A stretch of DNA of 19,034 bases from JANMJD01 sp031371195 (GCA_031371195.1 JANMJD010000026.1:1-19034); one strand, 5' to 3'. Counted from the stretch's first letter, positions 1 to 7,934 are shown. Translations and numbers: made by a program. The notes: generated from the letters alone by a model not told the origin.

Positions 1-132
1 GCGGACATCGAGCAGGAGGTCGGCGACCTCGTCGGTCGACACCAGTTCGCGGTTCAACATCTCGGCGAGCGCCTTGTCGATCACGGACAGCGCCTCTGAG
101 ATCACAGCCGCCGCTTCGCGAGTCTCGGTCAT
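1..132 (-). CDS. Partial hypothetical protein (N-terminal 44 residues)
   Basis: Only the first 44 codons are inside the window; the gene continues past the left edge. The ATG is at 132 reading leftward and is preceded by a strong Shine-Dalgarno, AGGAGGAGC (minus strand, 142 to 134). The visible protein begins MTETREAAAVISEALSVIDK and continues with an acidic, Leu/Ala-rich helical stretch (EMLNRELVSTDEVADLLLDVR). There is no signal peptide or membrane segment. I do not recognise the family. It is divergent from the SDR gene, with 177 bp between the two starts. Frame and ribosome site make it a convincing real gene, but no function can be assigned. Confidence 0.7.
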   Translation of the reverse strand, partial: MTETREAAAVISEALSVIDKALAEMLNRELVSTDEVADLLLDVR

Positions 133-179
133 CGCTCCTCCTGTGAACGTGTGTGCCCTCGTAACCGGGGGACATGATC

Positions 180-185
180 AGCGTA
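180..185 (-). promoter_or_regulatory. Possible -10 (TACGCT) for the leftward gene
   Basis: TACGCT on the minus strand fits the actinobacterial TAnnnT -10 consensus. A start about 7 nt downstream would give a leader of roughly 40 nt containing the AGGAGG site, consistent with a leadered transcript. No convincing -35 is visible. Confidence 0.35.
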
Positions 186-296
186 CCCTGACGGCGACTG
201 AGTTGCGGTTCATCGTACCGATCCGTTGAAGCGGACGTGTCGACCTGGCCTATCGGCCTACGGGACATCCGTCACGCAATCGAGCAGTCGGCCACC

Positions 297-302
297 TACG
301 AT
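297..302 (+). promoter_or_regulatory. -10 hexamer TACGAT, leaderless SDR start
   Basis: TACGAT is followed by a 7-nt spacer and then the ATG at 310. With usual -10 geometry the transcript begins at or within a base of the start codon. This supports 310 over upstream in-frame starts such as 226. No Shine-Dalgarno is present. Confidence 0.55.
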
Positions 303-309
303 CGCCGGA

Positions 310-1122
310 ATGGAACTCGCCGGAAAAGTCGTCGTCGTCACCGGATCGGCGGGAGGGATCGGACGGGCGCTCGCCCGGCGCTTCCATTCGGCGGGAGCCG
401 CCGGTGTCGTCATCGCCGACACCAACGCCGCGGGCACCGCCGCGGTTGCCGACGAGCTCAACGCCACCCGGGCCGACTCGGCGATGGGAATTGTCGCCGA
501 CATCTCGACCGAAAACGGGAACCGGGCACTGATCGATGCCGCCCAGCAACGGTTCGGTCCGATCGATCTGTTCTTCGCCAATGCCGGCGTCGGCGGGGGG
601 ACCGATCTGGAGACACCCCAGAGCGAGTGGCGCACGGCGTTCGCCGTCAACATCGAGGCCCACGTCTTCGCCGCCCAGTTACTCGTGCCCGGATGGGTCG
701 AGCGGGGTCACGGCTACTTCTGTTCGACCGCGTCGGCGGCCGGGTTGCTCACCCAGATCGGCTCATGGCCGTACTCGGTGACCAAGCACGCCGCCGTCGG
801 TTTCGCCGAATGGCTGTCGGTGACCTACGGCGATCGAGGTGTACGGGTCAGCTGCCTCTGCCCGATGGGGGTCAACACCAACATGCTCAACGCCCCCGAC
901 GGCGCCGGCATCGACCGGACGGCCGGCGATGTGGTGCGGGCTGCCGGGGTCGTCCTCGAACCCGACGACGTTGCCGAGGTGGTGATCGCCGGCATCCACG
1001 ACGAGCGGTTCCTACTGCTCCCCCACCCCGAGGTGCTCACATTCTGGCAACGCAAGACCAGCGACTACGACCGTTGGCTCGTCGGCATGCGCCGACTCCA
1101 GGCCCGAGTGCAGGGCTCGTGA
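310..1122 (+). CDS. Short-chain dehydrogenase/reductase (SDR) family oxidoreductase
   Basis: A 270-residue classical SDR, an NAD(P)(H)-dependent cytosolic oxidoreductase of Rossmann fold. The cofactor motif TGSAGGIG is at residues 11-18, NAG at 91-93, and the structural Asn at 114. The catalytic Ser is S142 and the active-site YSVTK is Y155/K159, so the tetrad is complete and the enzyme should be active. Length is normal for the family. The start at 310 puts the first beta strand (GKVVVVTG) immediately at the N-terminus and sits behind a TACGAT -10. The stop overlaps the next start by 4 bp (GTGA), indicating translational coupling with the DUF2207 gene. The substrate cannot be read from sequence; a lipid, steroid or acyl alcohol would fit related actinobacterial enzymes, but that is inference. 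Confidence 0.92.
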   Translation: MELAGKVVVVTGSAGGIGRALARRFHSAGAAGVVIADTNAAGTAAVADELNATRADSAMGIVADISTENGNRALIDAAQQRFGPIDLFFANAGVGGGTDLETPQSEWRTAFAVNIEAHVFAAQLLVPGWVERGHGYFCSTASAAGLLTQIGSWPYSVTKHAAVGFAEWLSVTYGDRGVRVSCLCPMGVNTNMLNAPDGAGIDRTAGDVVRAAGVVLEPDDVAEVVIAGIHDERFLLLPHPEVLTFWQRKTSDYDRWLVGMRRLQARVQGS

Positions 1123-3012
1123 CGGAGCAATCCCCCACCGACGGCTGGCCTGGAGCCACGCCGGTTAGTCGAGCCCGCCGGGCGGCGATTGCGCTGGCGA
1201 CCGTGGTGACGGTCGTGCTGATGATCGGCCTCGGATTCGTTCGCGGCGCTCCGACGGCGATGGCGGCCGACAAGTCGTTCTCGCTGTCGTCGCTCGACGT
1301 GGACGCAACGATCGCCGCCGACGGCTCGATGACGGTCGTCGAGCACATCACCTACGTCTTCTCCGGCGGTCCGTTCACGGTCGGCATCCGCTCCTTCCAC
1401 CCCGATGATCGCCGGCGGATCACCGAGTTCACTGCATCCGACGCCGGCCTTCCGTTGACCACCGTCGCCCCCGAGCAGAGCCCGAGCGGCGAATGGGAAT
1501 GGAACTTCGCCGAGCCGATCTCCGACGACCAGCGCACCTTCGAATTGCGCTACACCGTGCCTCGGGCGGTGACCATCGGATCCGACGTCGGCGAGCTGTA
1601 TTGGCAGGTCCTCGGCAAGGACCACACCGGAGTCGGCCCGACCTCGATCGTCGTCAACCTGCCCGGTTCTTTCGTCGCCGCCCAACCCGGCACGGCCGCG
1701 GACAACGTCGACGTTGTGCGCGCCTGGGGCCACGGGCCCCGCGCCGGGCGGATCGACGTCGGTTCCGACCAGGTCAGCCTGCACTTCGACCAGGTCAATG
1801 CCGGACGTTTCGTCGAGGTCCGCGTGGCCATTCCCGCCGCTGCGTTCACCGGTGACCGGGCGAGTGGAGCGCGGCTCGCCGGGATCGTCGCCGAGGAGGG
1901 CAAAAACGTCGACGGCACCCTCGCCGAGGACGCCGGGCGCAGCTTCAAGCCGCCGAAGCCGACCCGGGGCCTCGGTCGCATCCTGACGCTGCTCTCGGCG
2001 GCCGGCGGGGCGATCGGGACGTTTGTCGTCGGTCGCCGCTACGGCCGTGAGCCGAAGCCCGACAGCCTGGTCGGCGAGTACTGGCGCGAGCCCCTCGCCG
2101 ATCCCCCGGCGGTCGCTCTGGCCAACATGTCTCGGGGTAGCGTCGACCTGGGGAACACCATCGGCTCGACGGTGATCGATCTCGCCCAACGCGGCTACGT
2201 GCGTATCGAGGAGCACCACGAGGAGCGCTTCGGCCCCGACAAACACGAGTTCATCCTCCATCGCACCGATGCGCCTCTCAACCGCGAGAAGGACCCGCTG
2301 CGCCCATTCGAGCGACTCGTGATCGACAAGCTGTTCGCCGGGCGGGCCACGACGACCAGCGAGGACATCTCGGCATGGGCCACAGCCGACCCGACGGCGG
2401 CCAAGGCGTTCGCCGACGATCTCAAGGCCGCCGTGACCGACGAGTTCGCCAGCCGCAACTACAACTCGGGCCGCAACTCCGCCGGGACCCGAGCAGTGGT
2501 GATGGTCGCCGGAGCCGTGGCCATGGTCGGCGTTCTGGCGATGATCCTGGGAACGAAGCTCGGTTGGCTGGCCGTCGGTGCGGCCGTGGCGATGCTCGTC
2601 GGCGGGTTGGCCGTCGTACAGAACCGCACCCAGGCCGGAGCGGACGAGGCCGCCAAGGCGGCGGGACTCAAGAAGTTCCTCGAGGACTTCTCCCAGCTCA
2701 GCGATGCTCCGGCGGGACATCTGATCCTGTGGGAACGGTTCCTGGTGTTCGCCGTTGCCTTCGGTGTGGCCGGCAAGCTGCTCGCCGGCCTCGAGACCCG
2801 GCTCCCGGCCCTACTCGCCGACCCGAACTTTGGTGTGTGGTACGTCGGTCAGGGCGGGCCGGGCCGCTTCCGCCCGATCGACCAGTTCCCCTCGTCGTTC
2901 GGGCATTCGACAGCGACGGTACTCGTCCCGTCGAAGAGCGGGTCGAGCGGGGGGGATCTCGTCGGTGGGGGGCGGCGGGGGCTTCGGCGGCGGAGGCTTC
3001 GGCGCCGACTGA
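1119..3012 (+). CDS. DUF2207-type predicted membrane protein, frameshifted near C-terminus
   Basis: Starts at GTG 1119, overlapping the SDR stop (GTGA). The N-terminus has a cleavable or anchoring hydrophobic helix (ALATVVTVVLMIGLGFV), then an extracellular beta-rich domain (SLDVDATIAADGSMTVVEH), a helix around nt 1980-2030, conserved cytosolic segments (GEYWREPLADPPA; IDLAQRGYVRIEE), two helices around nt 2490-2620, and the typical FLEDFSQL ... ILWERFLVFAVAFGVA segment. This order is that of DUF2207 membrane proteins, whose function is unknown. The family usually ends in a Gly-rich tail. Here the frame is lost at a 7-G run (2949-2955) and becomes Arg-rich, while the frame reached by skipping one base reads GGGGGFGGGGFGAD and stops at 3012. 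Removing one G gives about 630 residues. As written, the first frame runs on into the next gene. Confidence 0.82.
2949..2955 (+). other. Seven-G homopolymer at DUF2207 frameshift
   Basis: Seven consecutive G. With six, the DUF2207 frame continues as SGGISSVGGGGGFGGGG and ends at TGA 3010-3012. With seven, it reads GRRGLRRRRLRRRL and fuses to the next gene. Nearby runs of six G (2967-2972) and five G (2977-2981) are alternative sites for the extra base. Candidate explanations are a sequencing or assembly indel, phase variation, or slippage. Confidence 0.6.
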
Positions 3013-3071
3013 CGCACGTAGGTGCGCGGCGCTCGCTGGCGTTCGCTGGCGGTCCGGGCGGGATCAGCCCA

Positions 3072-3077
3072 TACTCT
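3072..3077 (+). promoter_or_regulatory. -10 hexamer TACTCT, leaderless start of 3084 gene
   Basis: TACTCT, a 6-nt spacer, then ATG at 3084: the geometry of a leaderless promoter. It indicates the downstream gene is transcribed from its own start and is not genuinely the C-terminal half of the DUF2207 protein. Confidence 0.55.
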
Positions 3078-3083
3078 CGGCCT

Positions 3084-4127
3084 ATGGGAGTCCGCCTCGA
3101 CCCGTCCGACGAATTCATGCATGAACTCGGCCCCGAGCCGAACTTCAACGAGAGCATGTACATCAACGCCTTCGATCCGGCCAACCAGGTCGGCGGCTGG
3201 TTCCGGATGGGCAACCGGGCGAACGAGGGCTACGCCGAGATGACCGTTTGCCTGTACCTACCGCCGACCGGCGACGGCGCACGTCGCCGCGTCGGGTTCA
3301 TGTTCAAACGCCCGGGCATCGAACACAACGACGCCCTCGACGCGGGCGGCCTGACGTGGACGATGGTCACTCCGTTCGAGGAACTGCGCGTCGACTACCG
3401 CGGCAAGGTCGTCGTGCTGGACGAGCCGCTGCAGATGAGCGAACCCAAGCGGGCGTTCGCCGAGAACCCGTACGCCGAGTGCGAGGTCCACCTCACCTTC
3501 ACCGGCCAGGGTCGGGCATCGATGTTCGGCGGCGAACCCGATACCCCTCACGAAACACCGGGTGAGGAGTTCGCCAAGGGTCACTACGAACAACTCGTCG
3601 AGGCCCGCGGCACGATCCGCGTCGGCGACGAGGAATGGGAGATCAACGGCTGCGGTCTGCGGGATCATTCGTGGGGACCCCGGTACTGGCAGGCGCCGTG
3701 GTATTACCGCTGGCTGACGGCGAATTTCGATCGTGACCTGGGCTTCATGGCCAGCCGCGTCGCCAAGAAGGACGGCCCGGGCACACGTGGCGGGTTCGTC
3801 TGGGAGTCGGGCCGACTCCATTACTGCGACCACGCCGAGGTCTCCACCGACTTCGGCGGCGAAGAGAGCTACCACCACCGCGTCCGTGGCCTGCTGCGAT
3901 CGTCGAAATCCGGGCGGGAATGGACGTTCAGCGGTGAGGTGATGGACCTCATCCCCCTGCGCAACCGGCGCCAGGCTCCCGACGGCGACTGGCTGACCAC
4001 CCGCATCAGCGAGGGAATGACCCGCTGGACGATGGAGGGTGGCGAACACGCCGGCGCGGTCGGATACGGGCTGTCGGAGTACCTCGACCAGATCGTCGAC
4101 GGCCAACCCGTCGGACTCGCCGAGTAG
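3084..4127 (+). CDS. AttH/DUF7064-like conserved hypothetical protein
   Basis: A 347-residue soluble protein with no signal peptide or membrane helix. It is rich in aromatic residues and beta-strand-like stretches and contains CGLRDHSWGPRYWQAPWYYRW in its second half, with a paired GYAEMTVCLYLP strand early on. The RDHSWGPR signature and overall style resemble AttH/CrtC-like (hydroxyneurosporene-dehydratase fold, lipocalin-like) proteins; I believe Pfam splits these as DUF7064/DUF7065, but this is from memory. Such proteins are abundant in actinobacteria with steroid or lipid catabolism, and their biochemical role is not established. The ATG at 3084 has a TACTCT -10 six bases upstream. A second ATG at 3117 is possible but would remove conserved-looking sequence. 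Its frame is open back into the DUF2207 gene only because of the frameshift there. Confidence 0.82.
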   Translation: MGVRLDPSDEFMHELGPEPNFNESMYINAFDPANQVGGWFRMGNRANEGYAEMTVCLYLPPTGDGARRRVGFMFKRPGIEHNDALDAGGLTWTMVTPFEELRVDYRGKVVVLDEPLQMSEPKRAFAENPYAECEVHLTFTGQGRASMFGGEPDTPHETPGEEFAKGHYEQLVEARGTIRVGDEEWEINGCGLRDHSWGPRYWQAPWYYRWLTANFDRDLGFMASRVAKKDGPGTRGGFVWESGRLHYCDHAEVSTDFGGEESYHHRVRGLLRSSKSGREWTFSGEVMDLIPLRNRRQAPDGDWLTTRISEGMTRWTMEGGEHAGAVGYGLSEYLDQIVDGQPVGLAE

Positions 4128-4235
4128 CCGCAGTAGTCGCCGGGAGCCACGGGCAACTGGCGTCGGCGTACCGGGCGATGGCCGGGAAACCGGAAAGGGT
4201 TCTTCTACCTAGACCGTGCCCCGGACACCCCGGAT

Positions 4236-4241
4236 AGGTTG
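4236..4241 (+). promoter_or_regulatory. Possible -10 (TAGGTT) for the S8 protease gene
   Basis: TAGGTT lies 40 nt upstream of ATG 4282 and would give a leader of about 34 nt carrying the AAGGAG ribosome site. TATCGA nearby is an alternative. No clear -35. The surrounding 4128-4281 intergenic stretch holds nothing else I can identify. Confidence 0.3.
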
Positions 4242-4265
4242 GTATCGACCACGGGCGGTCGAAGC

Positions 4266-4271
4266 AAGGAG
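4266..4271 (+). promoter_or_regulatory. Ribosome binding site AAGGAG deciding the S8 protease start
   Basis: AAGGAG with a 10-nt spacer to ATG 4282. It selects 4282, which begins directly with a signal peptide, over the longer open frame from 4216, whose extra 22 residues are Arg-rich and unlike a secretion signal. Confidence 0.65.
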
Positions 4272-4281
4272 AACAGTCACG

Positions 4282-7146
4282 ATGCGCAGAGCCCTTGTCG
4301 TTTGCCTGCTCGCGGGGCTCGGCATTCCGGCAGTGGCATCGCCGTCGGCGGCCGGGCCGATCGCCACGACGCCGGGGAGTACTGCGGGGGCGATCGACGA
4401 CCCATATCTGCGCCGCGAACTGTCCGAACTGTCGACCCGTCACACCCAGGCGCTCGGTGCCGCCGTCGACGTGGAAATCCTGCACGACGATGCCGAATCC
4501 GCGGTCGTTGCCGCGGTGGTCGATGCGGGAGGCGTCGTCACCGGTCGGGCGCCCGGAACGATCGTCCAGGCCCGCGTCCCCGTCTCTGCCGTCGCTGCCC
4601 TGCAGGCCGCGCCCGGCGTCACCTACGTTCGCCAACCCATCACGGTCAACCCTCGACCGGCCTCCGAGACGACGGCGGCGCCCTCGGGCGCCCTCACGAC
4701 CAGTACGGCCAGAGATGCGGGCGCCGTCACCCAGGCCGGGCCGGTGACCACCGAGGCGGTGTCGGTGATGAAGGCCGACGCCTGGCACCAGATCGGGCGC
4801 ACCGGAGCCGGCGTACGCGTCGGGATCATCGACTTCTTCAACGACTCGAAGTGGAAGACCCAGCAGGAATCGGGCGAGGTCCCGGCACCCGCCGGCACGT
4901 TCTGCCTCGACCACGGCAGTCCGTGCAGCCCGTGGGATCCGTTGGAGTTCGGACACGGAAATGCCGTCGCCGAGATCATCCACGACCTGGCCCCCGACGC
5001 CCAGATCTTCCTCGGCCAGGCGAACACGATCAGCGACTCGTACGCCCTGGTCAGCTGGTTCGTGACCAATGGGGTGACGATCGTCAACCGCTCGTTGGGC
5101 TCCTCGTACGATGGGCCGGGCGACGGCACCGGACCACTCGACGAACTCGTCGATTTTGCCGCCACCCGCGGCATCACCTGGTTCAACTCGGCGGGCAACG
5201 AAGGCTCCCAGCGGTACTGGCGGGGCCCGGCCACCGACGCCGACAACGACGGCTGGATCGAGTTCGGGCCGGGCGACGAGACACTGAATGTGACGGGCGG
5301 CGGCGACTGTCTCTCGGTCCTCGGCGCCCGGTGGAACGACTGGGGACCACCCGCCACCCGCACCAACTACGACTTCTACATCTACGCCCGCGACCAACAG
5401 GCCTTCCCGCCGGGCAATGGCCCCGATCAGCAGCAGGGTGCGCCGCCGATCGAACTCGACGGCATCGAGGGCTGTGAGTTCGGACCCTTGACCATCCGGG
5501 TCAAGAAGGTGGCCGAAGGAAGTGGCTCGGCCGGAGACGTGCTCGAAATCCTGATGTACAACGGAGATCTCGAGTACTCCCAGCCGTCGGGAAGCGCCGG
5601 CGGCCCGATCGTCGACAGCAAGAACCGCGCTGTGATCGCCGTCGGCGCGATCGACCCGCCGCGCGCCGGCGCGATCGCGTACTACTCGTCGCAGGGCCCG
5701 ACGAACGATGGCAGGCGCAAGCCCGACCTCTCTGCCCCGTCGTGCTTCATGAGCAGCATCTACCGCCAGTTCGGCTCCTGTTTCAACGGCACATCGGCCG
5801 CCTCTCCGGCCGCAGCGGGCATGGCGGCGGTGGTCCGCTCGGCCGGTCTGGCCGCCTCACCCCAGGGCCTCGCCGCGCTGATGAAGCACTTGGTCGTCGA
5901 CCGCGGCCCGGTCGGACCCGACACCACCTACGGCACCGGCGAGGCCCGCCTCCCCGACCCGGTGACCACCGCCGTCGATGCGGGCCCGTCGGTCTTCGTC
6001 GGGCTCTCGCCCACCCGGGTGGTCGACACACGCCGGGGCATCGGCCCGCTCGCCCGGCCGCTCGATACCGAGGAGATCCTCGACATCCCGGTCGCCGGTG
6101 TCGGTTCGGTGCCCGCCAATGCCACCAGCGTGGCCATGAACGTGACCATCGTCGGCGCCCGCACACCCGGCTACATCCAGGTGCTCCCCACCCTGCTCGC
6201 CCCGATCGACGCCTCCTCGTCACTCAACCTCGAAGGCGCCGGCCAGATCCTGCCCAACTTCGTGATCAGCCCGATCGGCCGCGGCGGCCAGGTGTCGGTA
6301 TACGCCCCCAGCGGCGGTGATCTGTTGATCGACGTGCTCGGATACTTCGTCCCGTCGGCGGCCACGTCGGCTGGAAGGCTGGAGTCGATCACACCGACCC
6401 GGGTGCTCGACACCCGTCAGAGCACGGCGACCCGACCCGATCTGCTTCCCACCGGGTGGGTGAATCATCGTCCCGTCGCCGGGGAGATCGTGTCCGTCGA
6501 GTTCCGCGCGGCCAGCGGGGTTCCGGCAACAGGGGTCTCGGCCGTGGTGTTGAACATCACGGGCACCGGCGCCGTTGCCGACGGCTACGTCACCGCATAC
6601 CCCTCGGGGACCGCCGTGCCCGACGCCTCGGTCCTCAACCTGCGCGCCGGAGGGACCAACGCCAACACCGTGATCGTGCCGTTGGGAGCCGACCATCGCG
6701 TAGGCCTGTTCACGTTTGCCGGCACCGACCTGCTCGTGGACGTCGCCGGATACTTCACCGACTCGACCGCGCCCGTGGCCGAGTCGGGGCGGTTCGTCCC
6801 GGTCAGCCCCACCCGCATTGTCGACACCCGCCAAGCCGCGGCGCCCCTGCTCAGCGGCATGGTCCGCTCACTTGCCGTCGGTGGCACCGCCGGTATTCCC
6901 GCAGTCGGAGCCGCCGCAGCCTCGTACAACATCACGGCCACGTCGACGAGCGGGCCCGACGGCTACGTCCAGATGTGGCCGACCGGAGCGGGCGCCGGCG
7001 AGACGTCGAACGTGAACTGGACGCGCACCGACCAGACCGTCGCCAGTGGTGGCGTGGTCAAACTCGGCACCAACGGTCAGGTGGACGCACGCAGCTACCA
7101 AGGCACGCATCTGCTACTCGACGTCAACGGCTACTTCACGAGTTGA
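4282..7146 (+). CDS. Secreted S8 (subtilisin-like) serine protease with three C-terminal repeats
   Basis: A 954-residue exported protein. Residues 1 to about 27 form a Sec signal peptide (MRRALVVCLLAGLG ... ASPSAAG), followed by a propeptide-like region to about 170. The peptidase domain carries the catalytic triad D184 (VGIIDFF), H225 (FGHGNAVAEI) and S505 (NGTSAASPAAAG), with oxyanion Asn N306 (NSAGNEG), so it should be active. An insertion of roughly 150 residues lies between N306 and the Ser motif, as in many large extracellular subtilases. From residue 571 to the end are three repeats of about 115-125 residues, each opening with PTRxxDTR and closing with DVxGYF; the last GYF is three residues from the C-terminus. 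There is no LPXTG or membrane anchor, so release or non-covalent surface binding is likely. The 3' end overlaps the convergent nudC stop by 11 bp. The substrate is unknown. Confidence 0.93.
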   Translation: MRRALVVCLLAGLGIPAVASPSAAGPIATTPGSTAGAIDDPYLRRELSELSTRHTQALGAAVDVEILHDDAESAVVAAVVDAGGVVTGRAPGTIVQARVPVSAVAALQAAPGVTYVRQPITVNPRPASETTAAPSGALTTSTARDAGAVTQAGPVTTEAVSVMKADAWHQIGRTGAGVRVGIIDFFNDSKWKTQQESGEVPAPAGTFCLDHGSPCSPWDPLEFGHGNAVAEIIHDLAPDAQIFLGQANTISDSYALVSWFVTNGVTIVNRSLGSSYDGPGDGTGPLDELVDFAATRGITWFNSAGNEGSQRYWRGPATDADNDGWIEFGPGDETLNVTGGGDCLSVLGARWNDWGPPATRTNYDFYIYARDQQAFPPGNGPDQQQGAPPIELDGIEGCEFGPLTIRVKKVAEGSGSAGDVLEILMYNGDLEYSQPSGSAGGPIVDSKNRAVIAVGAIDPPRAGAIAYYSSQGPTNDGRRKPDLSAPSCFMSSIYRQFGSCFNGTSAASPAAAGMAAVVRSAGLAASPQGLAALMKHLVVDRGPVGPDTTYGTGEARLPDPVTTAVDAGPSVFVGLSPTRVVDTRRGIGPLARPLDTEEILDIPVAGVGSVPANATSVAMNVTIVGARTPGYIQVLPTLLAPIDASSSLNLEGAGQILPNFVISPIGRGGQVSVYAPSGGDLLIDVLGYFVPSAATSAGRLESITPTRVLDTRQSTATRPDLLPTGWVNHRPVAGEIVSVEFRAASGVPATGVSAVVLNITGTGAVADGYVTAYPSGTAVPDASVLNLRAGGTNANTVIVPLGADHRVGLFTFAGTDLLVDVAGYFTDSTAPVAESGRFVPVSPTRIVDTRQAAAPLLSGMVRSLAVGGTAGIPAVGAAAASYNITATSTSGPDGYVQMWPTGAGAGETSNVNWTRTDQTVASGGVVKLGTNGQVDARSYQGTHLLLDVNGYFTS
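5992..7143 (+). repeat. Three tandem protein repeats (PTRxxDTR ... DVxGYF)
   Basis: Copies lie at about 5992-6348, 6376-6756 and 6790-7143. Each has SPTRVVDTR-like, NVT/NIT-like, GY(I/V)xxxPxG-like, SxLN/SNVNW-like and D(V)xGYF-like positions in the same order. They are diverged at the DNA level, so this is an old duplication and not a recent expansion. The layout suggests a beta-rich module of about 120 residues, possibly for binding cell-surface or polymeric substrates. That function is inference; I only recall such repeats being common in secreted Acidimicrobiia proteins. Confidence 0.85.
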
Positions 7147-7912
7147 GCCACTCGTCGATCAGCTTGCGGGCGATCGAGATCGAGGGCGGGATGTCAGGCA
7201 GGTCGTCGCGGGTGTACCAATTGGCGTCGACGATCTCGACCGGGTCGATGTCGATCTCGCCGCTCTCCCATTCCGCGCTGAATCCGAGCATCAACGAATG
7301 CGGGAACGGCCATGGCTGGCTGCCGCGATACTCCACCGCTCCGATGCGGACACCGACCTCTTCGAACACCTCGCGGCGCACGGCGTCCTCGAGATTCTCG
7401 CCCGGCTCGACGTACCCGGCCAGTCAGGAATACGTCGCGGCGCGGAAGTTGACCCCCCGAGCCAGCAACGCCTCCTCGCCTCCATGACGGGTGACCAATG
7501 TGATGATCGCCGGGGCCAATCGCGGAAAGGCCAGCAGCCGACACGACGGACAGCGCATCGCCCGCTCGTTGTCGGCCAACTCGGTCGGGGTGCCACACCT
7601 GCCACAGAAGCGATGGGTGCGGGCCCAGTCGACCAACTGCACGGCTCGACCGGCGATCAACCACTCGGTCTCCCCCGCCCGACCGAAGTAGCTGTAGAGG
7701 TCGAGGGCGGCACCGTCGGCCGGATCGAGACCGTGCGGAACGTCGACCGCCCAGCACGGGGCGTCGTCGAGCATGCCCAGGAAATGCCTCGACCAGTCGG
7801 CCTCCGCCGGAACCGCCTCGACCCACACCGACGAGCCCACCACGTGGAAGTAGCGCGCCGAGTCGGCATTGTGATCGGGCGTGGGCTGCAACGACGGTAC
7901 GAATCTCGGCAT
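7136..7912 (-). CDS. nudC: NAD(+)/NADH diphosphatase NudC, interrupted by in-frame TGA
   Basis: A Nudix hydrolase that cleaves NAD(H) to NMN(H) and AMP, and in characterised homologues removes NAD caps from RNA. Counting the stop as a position, the frame spans 258 codons. A Cys4 zinc ribbon is at C103/C106 and C121/C124. The Nudix box begins at G166 and is complete (E172, then REVFEEVGV from R180). The NADH-specific motif SQPWPFPHS starts at S198. All diagnostic parts are in one frame, but codon 163 is TGA (7424-7426) in YS*LAGYVEPGE, where the family usually has a small or hydrophobic residue. Everything after it is well conserved, so this is a very recent nonsense change, a base error, or a recoded codon. 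The start at 7912 lies six bases after a TACGAT -10. As written, translation would give 162 residues without the catalytic box. Confidence 0.88.
7424..7426 (-). other. nudC: In-frame TGA within nudC (codon 163)
   Basis: TGA on the minus strand, one codon before the conserved LAG(Y/F)VEPGE strand. A single third-base change from TGC, TGT or TGG would restore a sense codon. The sequence just downstream offers only a weak four-pair CCGG/CCGG stem, not a persuasive bacterial SECIS, so selenocysteine is unlikely. Confidence 0.85.
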
Positions 7913-7918
7913 GGCCCG

Positions 7919-7924
7919 ATCGTA
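7919..7924 (-). promoter_or_regulatory. -10 hexamer TACGAT, leaderless nudC start
   Basis: On the minus strand TACGAT is followed by a 6-nt spacer (CGGGCC) and ATG at 7912. It shares its TA base pairs (7923-7924) with the -10 of the divergent thiolase gene. No Shine-Dalgarno. Confidence 0.65.
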
Positions 7925-7928
7925 GGAT
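7923..7928 (+). promoter_or_regulatory. -10 hexamer TAGGAT, leaderless thiolase start
   Basis: TAGGAT, then 6 nt (CGAACC), then ATG 7935. It mirrors the nudC promoter on the other strand: same spacer length, with two overlapping base pairs. The whole divergent control region is 22 bp. Confidence 0.65.
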
Positions 7929-7934
7929 CGAACC

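Noticed and set aside
226..309. Longer SDR start at 226
   Set aside because: The extra 28 residues are unlike SDR N-termini, and the TACGAT -10 would fall inside the coding region.
1065..2720. A 551-residue minus-strand open frame under the DUF2207 gene
   Set aside because: Composition typical of antisense reading in GC-rich DNA, while the plus frame shows conserved DUF2207 segments.
237..4127. A 1,296-residue continuous open frame
   Set aside because: Its first third is the Arg-rich shadow of the SDR gene. The remainder joins the DUF2207 and DUF7064-like genes only through the G-run frameshift. It is not one protein.
7426..7440. Selenocysteine insertion at the nudC TGA
   Set aside because: The sequence just after the TGA forms only a four-pair stem with mismatched flanks, and the family does not have a catalytic Cys there. 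Not excluded, but unsupported.
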